A stretch of DNA of 64,000 nt from Puffinus mauretanicus (lineage: Eukaryota; Chordata; Aves; Procellariiformes; Procellariidae). The stretch spans positions 744,001 through 808,000 of the forward strand of contig JAJKFH010003680.1 of assembly GCA_023333565.1 (NCBI GenBank). Direction: 5' to 3'. Made by a program: the position numbers and the translations under genes. Below are positions 61,963 through 64,000 of this stretch, piece by piece. The notes under the pieces were generated by a model. The model saw nothing but the letters and a program-made list of their open reading frames with translations. It was not told where the DNA came from and did not search any database. The stretch's first letter is position 1, and each line of letters begins with the position of its first letter.

Positions 61963-64000
61963 TCACGCTGGAAGAGACTTAGAGAAGACATGCTTATCTG
62001 ATGTCATAAGATCCTGTAACTCTCCTGGTTCCCTGTGATTCTTTGTGGTGGAAGATTGAGATGTACCATTATATGGTCTAGTCTATGCTGGTAATGAATC
62101 GGTGCTTTCTAAGGCTTTATCTAATCTAGTAGTAAGTGTTCTCTGGTTCCAGTGCAGTCATTCACAGCTATTCTGTATCACAAATATGCATACTAACAGT
62201 ATTTGCTCTTTGAAAGCAAGTGCAACAGCTAGTAGTTATAGCTCAGGGGGGAGAAAAAAGCTATTTAGTGAATTCTACTATTCTGGCTACTTTGATTATT
62301 CAGCAGGAATATCTTACTTGGGAATCACCTCTTGTGGTATTACCCTGTGGAACACTAATACCAGACATTAAAAAATATTTGCTCATTATCACACTGCAGA
62401 TTAACATCCTTGAGGGATTCTATAGAGAGAAACAGCAATCAAGCAATTCTCTGTCATTAAATTATACCTAAAAGATTAATGTATTATGAAGGAGACAGAG
62501 ACTACATGCATTCACTATCTTCAGAATCGGCCAGCGGATGCCTGTTGAGCTGGGGTATGTACATAATGATAGATGTTATTTTAATTAAAAAAAAAAGATT
62601 ATTCAGCTTTTCTCAAAATGCCAGCTAGCATGTATATGTCATGGGCAGATGGTAACCCCAACGTAGACATATTTATGCACATATGCTTTTATATTTGTAT
62701 TCACAAATGGCTTTAATATTAAAAAATCACTCCAATCCACAAATTCTACTCCTGCACGCTGTGAATGTCAGACTGTGTGATTGCCGAGGACCTCTAACCA
62801 AAGAAAGCCCTACAGAGAAAGCTTTACAGTTATTATTTATGCTTGCACAGTGCTGGGGGATGGAGAAAATGTGGAATTCCTTTGACAGCCCATTTACAAG
62901 ACTCAATATCTGTTAGGCAGCTCCTCTTGTGACTGAATTCAAGATCAGTCAGTCTGTCAGGGTTCTATTGCAAAATCTGCGCTAGCCAGTGGTGAGAGTC
63001 CTCCTGACACTGAAATCCTGACAATGAAAAGGACAGAACACAAGACTCCATCAAACAGAGTCCATAGTTCTAATTACATAAAAGTTATTAGAAGAAATAC
63101 AGAGAAGGTATGGTCAAAAACATGAAAAAAAAAAAGGTCTCTCTTAAAAACCAGTGGTCTCTTTCTTGGTAGTTTGTTGTTTGTTTGTTTCTTTCTTTCT
63201 GTTTTTGAATAAAACACACACATTTACACGCTCATACAGAGAGGAAAATAGGAAAAATGGAAGAGGGTGGGACTGAATGAAAAGTGAAGCGTCTCTTCCT
63301 TTGCCTCTGTGAGGCACAGCTTGCTCTAAAGCTTTCAGCTGAAATGTCATTTAAGAATAATACAAATAGGGCTGCCAAAAGATAAGGGAATATCCCAACA
63401 CACATGTATGCCATGCTGATAAACAGACTAATGGCTACCATTCCTGGAGGCAACAGTTTGGTATACGTTACTCTGCTGTAATCATAAAGTACTTAAGGTC
63501 CAGAAAAAAAAATGTAAACTTGATAAAATGATCAGAATTATCTTCTCAATTTATTTTCAGCTCGAAGTGGCTCAAGTACTTTATTACGCTTCCTTCACTA
63601 CATACTTTTACAAATGAGCAACATATATTCACCAGGTTGATGCAACAATTAAATGATCACTGAGTTGTTAGACTGGCTTTACAAAATCTAAGCGATATCT
63701 CCAATAATGAAATGTGACAGACAAAGTGTCAGTCAGATATATTCAGATAACATTCCTTAGGTAACTGATATGGAAGTGAAGACTGGATTTAGTGTGCTGG
63801 TTTTTCGAGCAAGAACAGGAAACACAGTATAGAAGGTTTTTTCCACTTAAACTCTCTTTAAGAGATGTTGCTTTCAATTTCAGGAGGAAATAAATGATTC
63901 AGTTTTGACCGCTGCTAAAATGTGAAGGGAAAAAACCTCTTTCCCTTACTTCTGTTAAGAATAACTCGAAATCCTTAATGCAATAGGAAGGTTAGTATAT
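61963..64000 (-). other. GABRG3: GABRG3 intron, window end
   Basis: Unique AT-rich intron with a (TTTG)n/(TTTC)n stretch at 63172-63200. No exon recognised before the window edge, so the next upstream exon lies outside. Confidence 0.7.
63172..63200 (+). repeat. (TTTG)n / (TTTC)n microsatellite
   Basis: GTTTGTTTGTTT followed by CTTTCTTTCT: two adjoining tetranucleotide arrays. Confidence 0.88.

Noticed and set aside
10920..64000. Search for the upstream 83-bp and 221-bp GABRG3 exons
   Set aside because: Reverse-complement motifs for FPMDEH and GLIWIPDT were scanned by eye and not found, so they are probably outside the window. A tblastn run would settle it.
1..64000. CRISPR arrays, bacterial operons, tRNA or rRNA genes
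   Set aside because: No regularly spaced repeats, no ribosome-binding-site led genes and no cloverleaf or rRNA signature; the sequence is vertebrate intron.

Overview
This is a bird nuclear genome window, AT-rich and almost entirely intronic. The bird assignment rests on CR1 LINEs carrying the avian ATTCTATGATTCTATGATT-type 3' end, much older CR1/L3-type LINE remnants, two solo LTRs of a type common in bird genomes (TGTCCTGG...CCACGACA in the sense orientation), and a GABA-A receptor exon.

The only protein-coding sequence I can support is one 138-bp exon on the minus strand (10782-10919). It encodes 45 complete residues of a GABA-A receptor gamma subunit, closest to gamma-3 (GABRG3), with consensus splice sites on both sides. 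The gene runs right to left: 1-10781 is the intron 3' of this exon and 10920-64000 is the intron 5' of it. I looked for the neighbouring exons (the 83-bp and 221-bp ones upstream, the M1/M2 exon downstream) by their conserved motifs and found none.

Layout by position: 1-10781, downstream intron with an old antisense CR1 fragment, a GC-rich island and a long pyrimidine tract; 10782-10919, exon; 12431-13670, 5'-truncated young CR1 on the minus strand; 25855-26415, solo LTR with GTGGG target duplications; 28290-29560, old L3-type LINE interrupted by a GC-rich block; about 32240-35718, near-full-length CR1 on the plus strand with 5' UTR, ORF1 (esterase-like) and ORF2 (endonuclease plus part of the RT), all broken and missing the 3' end; 49126-53740, three old CR1/L3 fragments; about 59160-59335, an old CR1 RT fragment; 61481-61957, second solo LTR of the same type with GTTAG target duplications. 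The rest is unique intronic DNA with simple repeats.

No operon, CRISPR array, rRNA, tRNA or intact mobile element was found. The most interesting points are the two solo LTRs lying in sense with the host gene, the CR1 that has lost its 3' end instead of its 5' end, an A20 run acting as the polypyrimidine tract of the receptor exon, and several small unexplained structures (a perfect hairpin, short tandem duplications, a ZNF143-like motif and GC-rich islands).
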